A stretch of DNA of 64,000 nucleotides from Planctomycetota bacterium. GTDB taxonomy: Bacteria; Planctomycetota; Brocadiia; Brocadiales; Brocadiaceae. Shown piece after piece: positions 26,747-35,923 of the stretch (position 1 is the stretch's first letter; every line of letters starts with the position of its first letter). The stretch is from contig VGXV01000020.1 of NCBI GenBank assembly GCA_016873165.1, forward strand, positions 1 through 64,000. Direction: 5' to 3'. The notes below the pieces were generated by a model that saw nothing but the letters and a program-made list of their open reading frames with translations, did no database searches and was not told where the DNA came from. The position numbers and the translations under genes were made by a program.

Positions 26747-29257
26747 TTAGAAACCATACTCCGTTCGGGCAATGATCTGATCCTGAACAGATTTGCTGAG
26801 TTCCACAAAAAATGCGCTGAAACCGGCTACACGGACGATCAGGTCACGATAATTCTGTGGATGCTTCTGAGCATCCCTCAGCATCTCACTATCTACAACA
26901 TTAAACTGGAGTTGAAATCCGGGATGGTCGAAGTACGTCTTAATCAGCGCAAGGAGCTTCTTTGATCCATGGATGCCCTTCAAAGCGGAAGGGTGAAATT
27001 TCATATTGTGCAACCCGCCGCGGATCCTTGTGTGATCAATTTTGCCGGCAGAGAGGAGGACGGAGATGGGCCCCTTGATATCAGTTCCCGGGAATGGGGA
27101 AGTTACTCCATCGCAAAGCGGTTCTCCGGCGCACCTGCCATCCGGTGTTGCCCCGCATACCTTGCCGAATGGGGTATGTGTGCTGATTGCCAGCATAGAT
27201 GGGTCATATGGCTTTCCGAGATAATTCATTCCTTCACTTACGCAATTGCAGTAAAAATCAAAGAGATTTTCGTATATCTTGTCGGCAAAATCATCGTTAT
27301 TTCCCCACTTTGGGACATCCGATACTCTCCTGTGTAATTCTCCATGTTCTTGCCAATTCGTTTTACAGGCAGTGCGCAATTCTTCCAGAGTACAAGCCTT
27401 TTCGTTATCAACGAGCCTTTTTACAACGGCGAGGGCATTGACCACATTGACCATTCCGCTGCTGAGGGTTGTCGGAGTGCCGTTACAGACAGCGCCCCCA
27501 TCGTCCAGTGAAAGCCCTTTCTCCACACAGTCCCTGACCAGCACCGAGGAATAGATCAAATTGCACGTCTGACGATGTGCGGCCATCACATAGTTCCAAT
27601 AATGCTGCCAGTTGCGGATGGCATTCTTCAAATGAAATTTGTACGCATCAAGCAATTCAGAATAATTTGCCGGTATCCCGGTCTTGTCAAATTGAATTCC
27701 GGTTCGCGGATCGATACCACCGTTCATAGCCAACTCAAATACTTTCATATGGTTGATAAACCCGGCCTGAACAATGCCGTAACTCATCCCTTCCAGTGTA
27801 GGCTCCGTGCATCCTCCCATTGCGGCATATTTGCGGATAACGGAGAGAGGCAGTCCGCTCCTCTGAAGTTCATGCTGGAGATATACCTTCAGGTTGAACC
27901 ATGCGGGAAATCCGCATCCCGTCTTGACACATTCGACTGCTTTTAAGAGAAATTCCTCGCTGAGTGTATCATCGTACCAGACGGAAAGAGTTGGTTGGGT
28001 TGTTTGACAATTGATGGCTGCCTGCAGAATCAGCATCGAAAGCTCATTGTCTCCCCGCTGTCCTTTCTCATCCGTTCCTCCCATGATCATGTTCTGGTAA
28101 AGGTTTCCCGATCCGAGTCCCTCCCATGAAAATGAAGCAACGTACTCAATCTCCGTCATTTTTACCCTGAGGGCCTCGATTAATTCAAGGATGTCTTCAT
28201 TGGTAATTTTGCCTGCGTCGATATCTCTTTTGTAATACGGATACATGTACCGGTCAAACCTGCCCGGGCTGTAACCGAGGTGTGAACCCTCAATGTGGCC
28301 TGCCAGGTAGATAAACCAGAATGCCTGCATGGCTTCCCTGAAGTCGCGGGGAGGAGAGGCAGGCACGCGTTCACATCGTTCGGCAATCATGAGGAGTTCC
28401 TCTTTTCTGGCAGGATTATTTTCAGTTTCTGCCATTTCTCCGGCCTTTCTGGCATAGTTATGTGCCCAGCGGACTACAGCCGTAAGAACCCGAATACCGG
28501 CACGCCAGAAATATATCTTTTCAGCGGAATGGAAGTCTGTTACTACGGTCTCTCTTATTTTATTCCTCATTCTTTCGATAATCGTGTTGAAACCATCCGA
28601 AAGCGCCGTCTCAAAATCGAGGACATATCTGCCTTCAGGCGCTGGGTCATGGGGAGCGGTATAGAGGACGGCATTCCAACCGTTTTCTATATAATCAGCA
28701 TTCTTGTATACCTCTTTCCATAAACGGTCGCCAACGTCCTGCATACACTTTCCCTGCCAGTATTCAGCGCTTTCCTTTAACCACTTCTTGTCTTCTTTTG
28801 AGAGCAGGAATTTTTTGGAAAAGAACTCATATTCGCCATTTTCCGCCATCTTCCTTGCTTCTTCTATTCCACCGCCCGTCCCCAGGTCTGTTACCCTGTC
28901 CTGTGCCTCATGTTCTTCCCGCCGAAATTCCTTCAAAATATACTGGCAGGCATAGTTGCAATACGGAATAGCGCCGCGAACATACCGTGTTTTATTGCCA
29001 ACGAATAGTTCCGCATTTCTGATAACCGGGGTGATATTTTCAAGCGCATGTGCATGACACTCTGCCCTTCGTTCCAGGACATTGAGTCCATCCGTTTTCT
29101 TATGTGCTTCCGTATAGAATTTGATGTACTCCGCATCGATCATTAATGGTTCGGAGAGATAACGGGCTCGCATCGTTTTCACAGAGGCAGTCGAAGGAGA
29201 ACCGGTAATTTCCCGTAACATATATTTTTGAGGTTTAGAGGCGCTTTTCATTGTCAT
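26747..29257 (-). CDS. Glycyl radical enzyme of unknown substrate (PFL/diol dehydratase superfamily)
   Basis: 836 residues. The glycyl radical loop RVAGFSAFF with Gly812 is near the C-terminus, followed by QDQIIARTEYGF. The active-site cysteine is in AAMGGCTEPTLEG (Cys483). A single Cys followed by Thr-Glu-Pro differs from the Cys-Cys pair of pyruvate formate-lyase and resembles the GCxEP loop of dehydratase-type and decarboxylase-type members. Other family segments: SLGYSPGRFDRYMYPYY and FGKVCGATPDGR. The reaction cannot be assigned; C-C or C-O cleavage of a small hydroxylated or carboxylated compound is likely. A linked CCG iron-sulfur protein suggests an electron carrier. Confidence 0.9.
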   Translation of the reverse strand: MTMKSASKPQKYMLREITGSPSTASVKTMRARYLSEPLMIDAEYIKFYTEAHKKTDGLNVLERRAECHAHALENITPVIRNAELFVGNKTRYVRGAIPYCNYACQYILKEFRREEHEAQDRVTDLGTGGGIEEARKMAENGEYEFFSKKFLLSKEDKKWLKESAEYWQGKCMQDVGDRLWKEVYKNADYIENGWNAVLYTAPHDPAPEGRYVLDFETALSDGFNTIIERMRNKIRETVVTDFHSAEKIYFWRAGIRVLTAVVRWAHNYARKAGEMAETENNPARKEELLMIAERCERVPASPPRDFREAMQAFWFIYLAGHIEGSHLGYSPGRFDRYMYPYYKRDIDAGKITNEDILELIEALRVKMTEIEYVASFSWEGLGSGNLYQNMIMGGTDEKGQRGDNELSMLILQAAINCQTTQPTLSVWYDDTLSEEFLLKAVECVKTGCGFPAWFNLKVYLQHELQRSGLPLSVIRKYAAMGGCTEPTLEGMSYGIVQAGFINHMKVFELAMNGGIDPRTGIQFDKTGIPANYSELLDAYKFHLKNAIRNWQHYWNYVMAAHRQTCNLIYSSVLVRDCVEKGLSLDDGGAVCNGTPTTLSSGMVNVVNALAVVKRLVDNEKACTLEELRTACKTNWQEHGELHRRVSDVPKWGNNDDFADKIYENLFDFYCNCVSEGMNYLGKPYDPSMLAISTHTPFGKVCGATPDGRCAGEPLCDGVTSPFPGTDIKGPISVLLSAGKIDHTRIRGGLHNMKFHPSALKGIHGSKKLLALIKTYFDHPGFQLQFNVVDSEMLRDAQKHPQNYRDLIVRVAGFSAFFVELSKSVQDQIIARTEYGF

Positions 29258-29287
29258 GTCCTGATTAATAAATAGTGGATATTTATT

Positions 29288-30520
29288 TTATTTAGAATTT
29301 TTCAATAATGCGTTGCGTAGCACCTGAATCGTGTGTGTGCAGGTGACTTTTGATCCTTTTGTGGCAAGGATATCCTCGATTTGCAGCCTGCAACCGGGGC
29401 ATCCGGTTGCTACTGTTTCTGCCTTGCTTTTTTCTATTGCCTTTGCCTTGTATTCCCCGATCTTCATTGACAGATCATAATGCAGCAGATTGAATACTCC
29501 TCCCCCGCCGCAGCACCGTTCCGGAGTATCCATTTCCTGAAAATTAGCGGAGCGCCTCAGAATGTTTCTTGGCTGTTCGGAGATGTTCTGTCCCCAGTAA
29601 AGATGGCAGGGATCATGATAGGTAATTTTTGTTTTTTGTGGTGTGGCTGTGTAAGGCAGGTGTTTTTCAATAAATTCGGATACGTCATAAAGTTTCTTTG
29701 CGAAAATCTGGCTGGGGTTGTTCAATGTGTGTGAATAATCTTTCCTTAATGACCTGCCGCATGTTGCGCAAGCGGTAACGATATAATCGAGATGTTCCTT
29801 TTCAAATATTGCAGTGTTCATTTCCGCAAGTTTACGCGCTGTTTTGAAGTCTCCCAATGAGTTGGCGGGAATGCCGCAGCACAATTGTTCTTTTGGGATA
29901 ATTACTTCAACTCCAAGGTGGGTCAATGTTTCAACTACCGCGTCGGCAATGTCCGGATAAACATAGTTGGTAAGGCATCCGACAAAAAACCCGACTCTCA
30001 TTTTTGCAGTGTTTGTTTTTTGTAGTGATGGATACCGTTTGTTCAGAACCGGTTTTTTTGCCAGAGGGGGTATCCACCTTCCTCCCATAAGCGCAAAAGG
30101 GAGGTGCCGCATAGTGCCATGGCGTTTCAGTGGCGCGAGGCGCTGGAAAATGCCTGCGGTTTTTAAGAAAATGTTAAAAAGCCATCTGCGGGGCAAAACG
30201 GCTCTGAAAATAACACGGGGAACAAACCAGATTCCGATGTGATTCGCCATGTCGTTCAACATGGTTTGTATGATTAAGTCGTAATCAACATTTGAAGGGC
30301 AGATGCTGGAACAACGGAAGCATTTTTTGCACGATAACAAATAATCCCTTAGCCGCTCCGTGTAAAATAGTTCGCCATTCGTTATCGCCTCTGCAAGGCT
30401 GATGCGTCCCCGTGCGACCATTGATTCGTTTCCTGTTTCTATGAAAACAGGGCATATGGAGCGGCATTTGCCGCACTTTGCGCATTTGTCGATTTCTGTC
30501 TTAAAGGCGTTCTTATCCAT
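29288..30520 (-). CDS. Iron-sulfur oxidoreductase subunit with two CCG domains (GlcF/HdrD-like)
   Basis: 410 residues. Two 4Fe-4S motifs at the N-terminus (CAKCGKCRSICP and CKKCFRCSSICP) are followed by two CCG domains: CCGIP near 200 with YVVTAC-type TACATCGRSL, and RCCGGGGVFNL near 330 with TGCPGCRLQ. This layout is that of glycolate oxidase iron-sulfur subunits and heterodisulfide reductase D. It is the first gene of the operon with the radical enzyme and activase, 30 bases apart. No flavin partner is nearby. It could supply electrons for activation or oxidise the reaction product; this is inference. Confidence 0.9.
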   Translation of the reverse strand: MDKNAFKTEIDKCAKCGKCRSICPVFIETGNESMVARGRISLAEAITNGELFYTERLRDYLLSCKKCFRCSSICPSNVDYDLIIQTMLNDMANHIGIWFVPRVIFRAVLPRRWLFNIFLKTAGIFQRLAPLKRHGTMRHLPFALMGGRWIPPLAKKPVLNKRYPSLQKTNTAKMRVGFFVGCLTNYVYPDIADAVVETLTHLGVEVIIPKEQLCCGIPANSLGDFKTARKLAEMNTAIFEKEHLDYIVTACATCGRSLRKDYSHTLNNPSQIFAKKLYDVSEFIEKHLPYTATPQKTKITYHDPCHLYWGQNISEQPRNILRRSANFQEMDTPERCCGGGGVFNLLHYDLSMKIGEYKAKAIEKSKAETVATGCPGCRLQIEDILATKGSKVTCTHTIQVLRNALLKNSK

Positions 30521-30532
30521 AGATTATTTGAA

Positions 30533-30564
30533 AAAGGGGAGACTCTGCCACCGTCTCCCCCTTT
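30533..30564 (-). terminator. Terminator-like hairpin downstream of the low-complexity protein gene
   Basis: AAAGGGGAGAC pairs with GTCTCCCCCTTT (one bulged C), loop of nine; the minus strand continues with TTTTTC, fitting termination of the gene ending at 30691. Confidence 0.65.
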
Positions 30565-30690
30565 ATATTTTAAGTAAATTCATTTTTCACGTTTTTTTTG
30601 AAAAATGAATATTGTGATATCCTTTTCGCTTTGTTGCAATCCATAATGCTTATAAATACAAAAGAATCTCATGCATACGAAAAGGTATTA

Positions 30691-31785
30691 TCAGAAACCA
30701 CTAAAACCGCCTTCTTCGTCCTCATCTTCATCCTCATCCTCTCCATCGTCATCGTCATTTCCTGTTCCCTCATATTTCCCTTTTACTTTAACCGTGTCGC
30801 TTCCCTCAAATTGGGTGCCATCTTCTAGTTCACCTGTTATCGTAAATTTAACAGTTTCCTTTTCATTTTTTCCCAGGGTTAAATCAAGTATAAGGTCTTT
30901 TATTCCAAATTCGACTTTTAACGAATCTTTTTTCTCCTTACAATGAATAGCCGTAGCCCCTTCACAATCTATGGAATCACAAACAATATCCTCAATGTCG
31001 TAGGAGGAAGGCAACTCAATATATGCATGAAATCTTCCGTTGCTGCTTAAATTGATTATTTTTGATTGAATATTTATGGTTGCATCTATTAACGTTGGTG
31101 TTGATGCTGAGGATGGTTCCGGTGATGGCGATGAATCTGGCACAGACGTTGGGGAAGGGGTCGGTGTTGCAGCGCTGAAAGACAATAAACCACCGGGTAC
31201 GAGTATTTCTTCACCGGTATCGGACGCAGAGTGCAGGATTTTTATTGATGCAGGCGTTGAGGTGGGCGAAGCGGTAACTGCCGGAGTTGCTGTCGGTGTG
31301 GTTGCTGGTGAAGCGGAAGCAGTTGCAACCGGGGTGGCAGAAGGCGCTGCCGAAGCCGTGGGAGTGGGAGTTTCTGTTGCTGATTCGGCTTCTGTGACTT
31401 TAACGCTGAGAATCTCGAGCTTATAACCTTCTTTTAGGCCATCCAGTATCATTTCTTCTTCAGCATCGCCATCGCTGATTTCAAAAGGAAATTCGTACAC
31501 GGTGGTTTCTGCTTCGTCATTAATCTCGGTTTCTATGACTAATGAACATGATGCGGAAACAGGTTCTGCTGTGACAAGATATTGCAGGTTTTCTATTGAT
31601 ATCTTTGCAGTTCCAGCCTCAGAAATTGAAACATTGGCTTTCAGTTTGCTTTTGTCATAAAGAATCGAGTCTGTTACGGTCAGTTTTGTATTGTATAAAT
31701 CATCACCGTGGCTTTTTAATGACAATATCATAAAGGCTCCCAGTGTAAAGAAAGTCAAACCGATTCGTCTGGCAGTATTTTTCAT
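30691..31785 (-). CDS. Exported low-complexity protein with Pro/Thr/Ser linkers and acidic tail
   Basis: 364 residues. Signal peptide at 1-27, a beta-rich domain (about 30-140), a long linker of ATPTATPAVTASP-type repeats (about 140-240), a second beta-rich domain (about 245-345) and a tail of 15 or more Asp/Glu residues ending GGFSGF. Family not recognised. The linker is built from short Pro/Thr/Ser/Ala units and could be glycosylated or span a periplasmic gap. The acidic tail could bind calcium or other cations. It is a single gene with its own terminator. The repeat DNA is GC-richer and prone to length change. Confidence 0.75.
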   Translation of the reverse strand: MKNTARRIGLTFFTLGAFMILSLKSHGDDLYNTKLTVTDSILYDKSKLKANVSISEAGTAKISIENLQYLVTAEPVSASCSLVIETEINDEAETTVYEFPFEISDGDAEEEMILDGLKEGYKLEILSVKVTEAESATETPTPTASAAPSATPVATASASPATTPTATPAVTASPTSTPASIKILHSASDTGEEILVPGGLLSFSAATPTPSPTSVPDSSPSPEPSSASTPTLIDATINIQSKIINLSSNGRFHAYIELPSSYDIEDIVCDSIDCEGATAIHCKEKKDSLKVEFGIKDLILDLTLGKNEKETVKFTITGELEDGTQFEGSDTVKVKGKYEGTGNDDDDGEDEDEDEDEEGGFSGF

Positions 31786-32096
31786 GTGTGCTCCCTTCTA
31801 AAAGAATAATGGTTATTAACAGATATAATTGCTTTTTTCATTAGTTGCAGTCTCTCGTTTTCGTATTGTGTTGATGGTTTTTCTATGTAATATTATAAAT
31901 AATAATTATTTGTATGCAATTCATTATGAGACGATATTTCATACAATCAAACCGGCAGGATATTTTTTCTGTAAAGTTTTTTCTTTGATTGTTGTTTGCT
32001 GTGCATATAAAATACCTCTCTGGAGAAAATGAGAATAAAATAATGGGGGTTAAAAATAAACTAACCGTATCATATTTTATAAAAGGAATATTTACT

Positions 32097-33242
32097 ATGA
32101 AATTGAGCATGAAATGTTTTACAAATAATGTGTTGGTGGTATTTGTTTTAATGGCTGTTGGTTTTGGGTGCGCGACGCAAAAGAAAACATTGCTCATTCC
32201 GGAAGAGCCCGGCACAGGGCTGGTGGAAATCAAAGATCCGAAACAGTTTCCTTATTTCAGAGACGATTATGATAGAAGTTCTCTTTTGAAGTCGATAGAA
32301 TGCAGCATCACTTATTTTAACAAAGTGAAATCCAATAAGTATGGATTTCACATGCGGGATTTTTCGCGCGAAAAACTTAAGGAGACATTGGAATTTTTTC
32401 GCAACGGTGTTTCGCAATGCAGCGATGATGCGGAACTTAATGCATTTATCGCAGAGAATTTCAGGGTTTTTCAGGCAGTTGGCAAGAATTTTTACGGTGA
32501 AGTTCACTTTACCGGCTACGGAACACCTATCTATGATGGAAGCCTTACCGCAAATAGTGAATTTAAATATCCACTCTATAAAAAGCCAGCGAATTTCAGA
32601 AAACCGTATTTTACCAGAAGAGAGATTGAAGAAGGTGATCTTTTGAGAGGGAATGAGATTGTCTATCTAAGATCAAAACTGGATGTTTATCTTATCCATG
32701 TGCAGGGATCGGCTCAAATTAATCTTGAGTCAGGACAAAAGCTTTATCTGGGATATGGAGCAGATTCAGGGCATGAATATACCAGTATCGGACAACAGTT
32801 AATTTTAGATGGTAAAATACCTGAAGAAGATCTGACGTTGTCAACTCTTATAAGTTATTTTGACACGCATCCCGATGAGTTGGATACGTATATTAAAAGG
32901 AACGATCGTTTTATTTTCTTTGAAGTGGTAAATCATGCAGTGCCGCATGGGTGTATTGGAGTGCCTGTTACTGCAATGAGAAGCATTGCGACGGATAAGA
33001 AGCTGTTTCCTGCCGGAGGATTGGCGTTTATTATCCTGGAATCGAAGCGGGCAAGAAAAACGGGATGGTTCCGAAAGGAAAAAGTCGATGAGAAATTCTT
33101 TTTTGTGTCGGATCAGGACTCAGGAAGCGCCATACAAACACCAGCCAGGGCGGATATTTATTTTGGAATCGGGGATAGCGCAATGATGGAAGCGGGCAGT
33201 TTGAATACGTACGGAAGGCTTTATTATTTATTAAAACGTTGA
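32097..33242 (+). CDS. mltA: Membrane-bound lytic murein transglycosylase A (MltA-type lipoprotein)
   Basis: 381 residues from ATG 32097, ten bases after AAGGA; a longer frame from 31989 has no support. The N-terminus carries a lipoprotein signal (VFVLMAVGFGC). MltA features follow: GFHMRD-like start, FTGYGTPIYDGS with the FTGY motif, FLIHVQGSAQI-like VYLIHVQGSAQINLE, and the 3D barrel end DQDSGSAIQTPARADIYFGIG with catalytic Asp residues. It cleaves peptidoglycan to 1,6-anhydro-muropeptides at the outer membrane, which implies that this organism makes peptidoglycan. The next operon may recycle the fragments. Confidence 0.92.
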   Translation: MKLSMKCFTNNVLVVFVLMAVGFGCATQKKTLLIPEEPGTGLVEIKDPKQFPYFRDDYDRSSLLKSIECSITYFNKVKSNKYGFHMRDFSREKLKETLEFFRNGVSQCSDDAELNAFIAENFRVFQAVGKNFYGEVHFTGYGTPIYDGSLTANSEFKYPLYKKPANFRKPYFTRREIEEGDLLRGNEIVYLRSKLDVYLIHVQGSAQINLESGQKLYLGYGADSGHEYTSIGQQLILDGKIPEEDLTLSTLISYFDTHPDELDTYIKRNDRFIFFEVVNHAVPHGCIGVPVTAMRSIATDKKLFPAGGLAFIILESKRARKTGWFRKEKVDEKFFFVSDQDSGSAIQTPARADIYFGIGDSAMMEAGSLNTYGRLYYLLKR

Positions 33243-33271
33243 GTTTATTTTTGCCCGCAACATGAATGTTC

Positions 33272-33300
33272 TTGACAACCTATACGCTGTGTGTTAACAT
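33272..33300 (+). promoter_or_regulatory. Promoter of the GcvH-like/DUF1611/epimerase operon
   Basis: TTGACA (33272-33277), exactly 17 bases, TAACAT (33295-33300), 47 bases before the ATG at 33347. Confidence 0.7.
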
Positions 33301-33346
33301 TTTTGCAGTATATGGTGAGTTATAATTTATTGTAGGATATGGTTTT

Positions 33347-33790
33347 ATGGAAATTCCTAGACAGTTTAAATATACCGCGGATCACGGGTGGTTTCTTGAT
33401 AATAAAAAATCAATTACTTTTGGTCTCACCGATTTTTTTATTAGTGATATGGGTAAGCTGCTCTTTTTGGACCTTCCGCGAGTCGGGGATGAAATTCTCT
33501 CCGGCATATCCTTCGGGGAAGTGGAGTCGCTGGATAATTTGATAGATATTATACTCCCTATGAATGGTGAAGTAATTGCCGTTAATGAACGTTTATACGA
33601 AGACCTGGAGACGTTGTGCAACGATCCTTACGGTCGTGGTTGGTTGATAAAGTTTACAACAGACGAAGTCCATGTTCTTGATGAATTGCTCAGTGCACAG
33701 GAATACGCAGAGTGCATTGATAAACATGCGGCATCCCTCAAGCAAAAAAATCAAAGAAAAAGCATTAAAGCAAAGAAGAGAAAGATATAA
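33347..33790 (+). CDS. GcvH-like protein lacking the lipoyl lysine
   Basis: 147 residues, with the glycine cleavage H-protein fold: FKYTADHGWF at the start, SITFGLTDFFISDMGKLLFLDLP, then GEVESLDNLIDIILPMNGEV. In true H-proteins the last segment reads VESVKA, and the lysine carries lipoate; here Asp63 takes its place. The C-terminus beyond 115 is Lys-rich and unlike GcvH. The protein cannot carry an aminomethyl group in the normal way, so it is a repurposed fold. It opens an operon with DUF1611, epimerase and M20 genes, nine bases before DUF1611. Confidence 0.85.
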   Translation: MEIPRQFKYTADHGWFLDNKKSITFGLTDFFISDMGKLLFLDLPRVGDEILSGISFGEVESLDNLIDIILPMNGEVIAVNERLYEDLETLCNDPYGRGWLIKFTTDEVHVLDELLSAQEYAECIDKHAASLKQKNQRKSIKAKKRKI

Positions 33791-33798
33791 CCTTCCCG

Positions 33799-34845
33799 AT
33801 GAATTCTCCACCCAAACGCCGTCTTATTATTTTAACAGAAGGAAAACTTGACATCCACAGCGCAAAGACTGCGGTCAGCGTTATTCGATATTGCAGGAAT
33901 GAAGTTGTTGCAGTCATAGATCGCTTTAATGCAGGAAAAAATCTTGAGGCAATTATCGGGGTAGGGAAAGGCATCCCTATTTTCAGCAAAGTAAAAGAAA
34001 CATTGCACCTTAATCCGGATTCTCTCCTTATTGGAATTGCTCCTATGGGCGGAGCATTGCCGGATACATGGCGGGCACATATCAGAGAATCCCTGCAAAA
34101 TAAACTCAACATTATCAGCGGGCTTCATACTTACATCGGCGATGATCTTGAATTTGCTCAACTTGCCGCTGAGAATCGGTTGCACATTTACGATGTTCGG
34201 AAACCTCCTGAAAACATACCTGTTGGCACTGGAAAGGCGAAAGAGGTTAAGGCATTTCGGTTGCTTACTGTGGGCACCGATTGCAATATCGGGAAGATGG
34301 TTACCTCCATCGAGATTACAAATGCCGCGAAAAAACGGAATATCGACGCCTGTTTTGTTGCGACCGGCCAAACGGGTATCCTCATTGAAGGGAGCGGAAT
34401 TGCGGTGGATCATGTCATTTCTGATTTTATTTCCGGCGCTGCGGAAAAACTTATTCTTGACAGGGCTCAATACAAATTCCTAAACGTTGAAGGACAAGGC
34501 ACAGTTGTGCATCCGGCATATTCAGGCGTGAGTCTCGGGTTGCTTCATGGCACGCTTCCGCAGGGCCTTATTATATGTCACCAGCCGGTCCGTAAAACAC
34601 TTCGTCATTTTGAAAAATTTCCTATTTTGCCTATTCCGCATATTATTGAACTTTACGAACGCCTGGCGCAACCATTTCAGCCATGCAAGGTGCTTGGGGT
34701 ATCGCTCAATTGTTACGGCATGTCTGATAGTGAGGCAATGCGGGAGATTGAAAAAGCAGAAAGAGAAACAAAGCTACCTGCTACCGACCCTATCAAATTT
34801 GGGGTGGACAAATTTTTAGAGGTAATTCAACCTCTCTTGCCATGA
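33799..34845 (+). CDS. DUF1611 protein (DgcN-like, P-loop)
   Basis: 348 residues. N-terminal Rossmann-like domain (IGIAPMGGALPDTWRAHI) and C-terminal P-loop domain with VGTDCNIGKMVTSIEI (about 156-171), then ATGQTGILIEGSG. DUF1611 proteins are almost always next to dipeptide-epimerase-type enolase genes. In a marine bacterium such a pair (DgcN/DgcA) was reported to convert D-glutamate through N-acetyl-D-glutamate. Its stop overlaps the epimerase start by four bases. A role in acylating or moving D-glutamate is thus a reasonable inference. Confidence 0.85.
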   Translation: MNSPPKRRLIILTEGKLDIHSAKTAVSVIRYCRNEVVAVIDRFNAGKNLEAIIGVGKGIPIFSKVKETLHLNPDSLLIGIAPMGGALPDTWRAHIRESLQNKLNIISGLHTYIGDDLEFAQLAAENRLHIYDVRKPPENIPVGTGKAKEVKAFRLLTVGTDCNIGKMVTSIEITNAAKKRNIDACFVATGQTGILIEGSGIAVDHVISDFISGAAEKLILDRAQYKFLNVEGQGTVVHPAYSGVSLGLLHGTLPQGLIICHQPVRKTLRHFEKFPILPIPHIIELYERLAQPFQPCKVLGVSLNCYGMSDSEAMREIEKAERETKLPATDPIKFGVDKFLEVIQPLLP

Positions 34846-35861
34846 AAATTTCTTTTCAACCCTTAGACCTGCAATTAAAACACACATTCAGGATTTCCAG
34901 AGAAACAAAAGACGTACAGAATAACATCATTGTTTCTCTAACAGAAGAAAGTGGGGTTTCCGGCATCGGAGAAGCTGCGCCTTCTCTTTTTTTTGGAGAA
35001 AATCCGGCGCGTGTTATGGAAGTATTTCGCCAGTCCGCCGGTTTGTTACAAAACGCAAATCCATTTCATATTGAAGATATTACCGCTCAATTAAAACAGA
35101 AATTCCCCGGGAATGCGGCAGCGCGTGCGGCAATTGATATAGCCCTCCATGATCTTGCAGGCAAGATATTGAAAGCGCCTCTCTCTGCATTATTGGGGTT
35201 AAACCCGCATCATACAATGGTGACATCCTTTACCATAGGATTGGATACGATAGAAAAGATGTGTGAGAAGATTGAGGAGGTAAAAAACCTTCCTGTGCTG
35301 AAAATAAAAGTCGGCTGTGACGATGATATAACAATTCTTGAAGAACTGCGTAAAATAACCAAAGCTGTTTTTCGTGTGGATGCAAATACAGGATGGAGTG
35401 AGGAGGGGGCTATCAGGCGATTGCATCGCATGGAAGAACTTGGCGTTGAACTTGTGGAACAGCCTTTCCCTGTTGGGAATTTTAAGGCGCTTGCGAAGCT
35501 TAAAAATAAGGTGAAAATTCCTATTTTTGCAGATGAGGATGCGGTAGATTCAAGAAGCATACCGCAGTTAATTCACGCGGTAGACGGAATTAACATAAAA
35601 TTGATGAAATGCGGCGGTATCCGCGAGGCGCTGCGTATGATTCATACTGCAAGGGCTCATGGACTTAAAATCATGATAGGTTGCAACATTGAGAGTTCCG
35701 TATCTATTACGGCGGCGGCGCATTTGATGTCATTGGTGGATTATGTCGACCTTGATGGAAATCTGCTTGTTTCGAATGATCCTTATGAAGGGGTGTATTT
35801 TGAGGGAGGGAGATTGTCTTTGCCCGAAAGAGAAGGTTTGGGCGTTCGGATGCGGGCTTGA
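34842..35861 (+). CDS. Dipeptide (L-Ala-D/L-Glu) or N-acetyl-glutamate epimerase, enolase superfamily
   Basis: 339 residues. Barrel residues are complete: KIKVG with its Lys pair, FRVDANTGW, VELVEQPF, IPIFADED for the metal ligands, and NIKLMKCGGI with the second catalytic lysine. The late DLDGNLLVSNDPY motif is typical of dipeptide epimerases. It inverts the alpha carbon of a glutamyl residue. Upstream coupling to DUF1611 supports N-acetyl-D-glutamate as substrate, while the MltA gene nearby supports muropeptide L-Ala-D-Glu; both would feed D-glutamate recycling. Confidence 0.9.
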   Translation: MKISFQPLDLQLKHTFRISRETKDVQNNIIVSLTEESGVSGIGEAAPSLFFGENPARVMEVFRQSAGLLQNANPFHIEDITAQLKQKFPGNAAARAAIDIALHDLAGKILKAPLSALLGLNPHHTMVTSFTIGLDTIEKMCEKIEEVKNLPVLKIKVGCDDDITILEELRKITKAVFRVDANTGWSEEGAIRRLHRMEELGVELVEQPFPVGNFKALAKLKNKVKIPIFADEDAVDSRSIPQLIHAVDGINIKLMKCGGIREALRMIHTARAHGLKIMIGCNIESSVSITAAAHLMSLVDYVDLDGNLLVSNDPYEGVYFEGGRLSLPEREGLGVRMRA

Positions 35862-35923
35862 TGATTGTTTTTAGAAGAACATATTGTGTTGAAAAATGAA
35901 GATAGTTTTTGGATAGACAGGTA

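Noticed and set aside
28295-28723. 142-codon frame opposite the glycyl radical enzyme
   Set aside because: The minus strand carries a clear 836-residue family member across the region, so this frame is a shadow.
30671-31426. Serine-rich and Val/Gly-rich frames opposite the low-complexity protein
   Set aside because: They are antisense shadows of the Asp/Glu tail and Pro/Thr/Ser linker; no ribosome sites or family resemblance.
33832-34470. 212-codon minus-strand frame inside the DUF1611 gene
   Set aside because: The plus-strand frame has a P-loop and family motifs throughout; the minus frame has no recognisable features.
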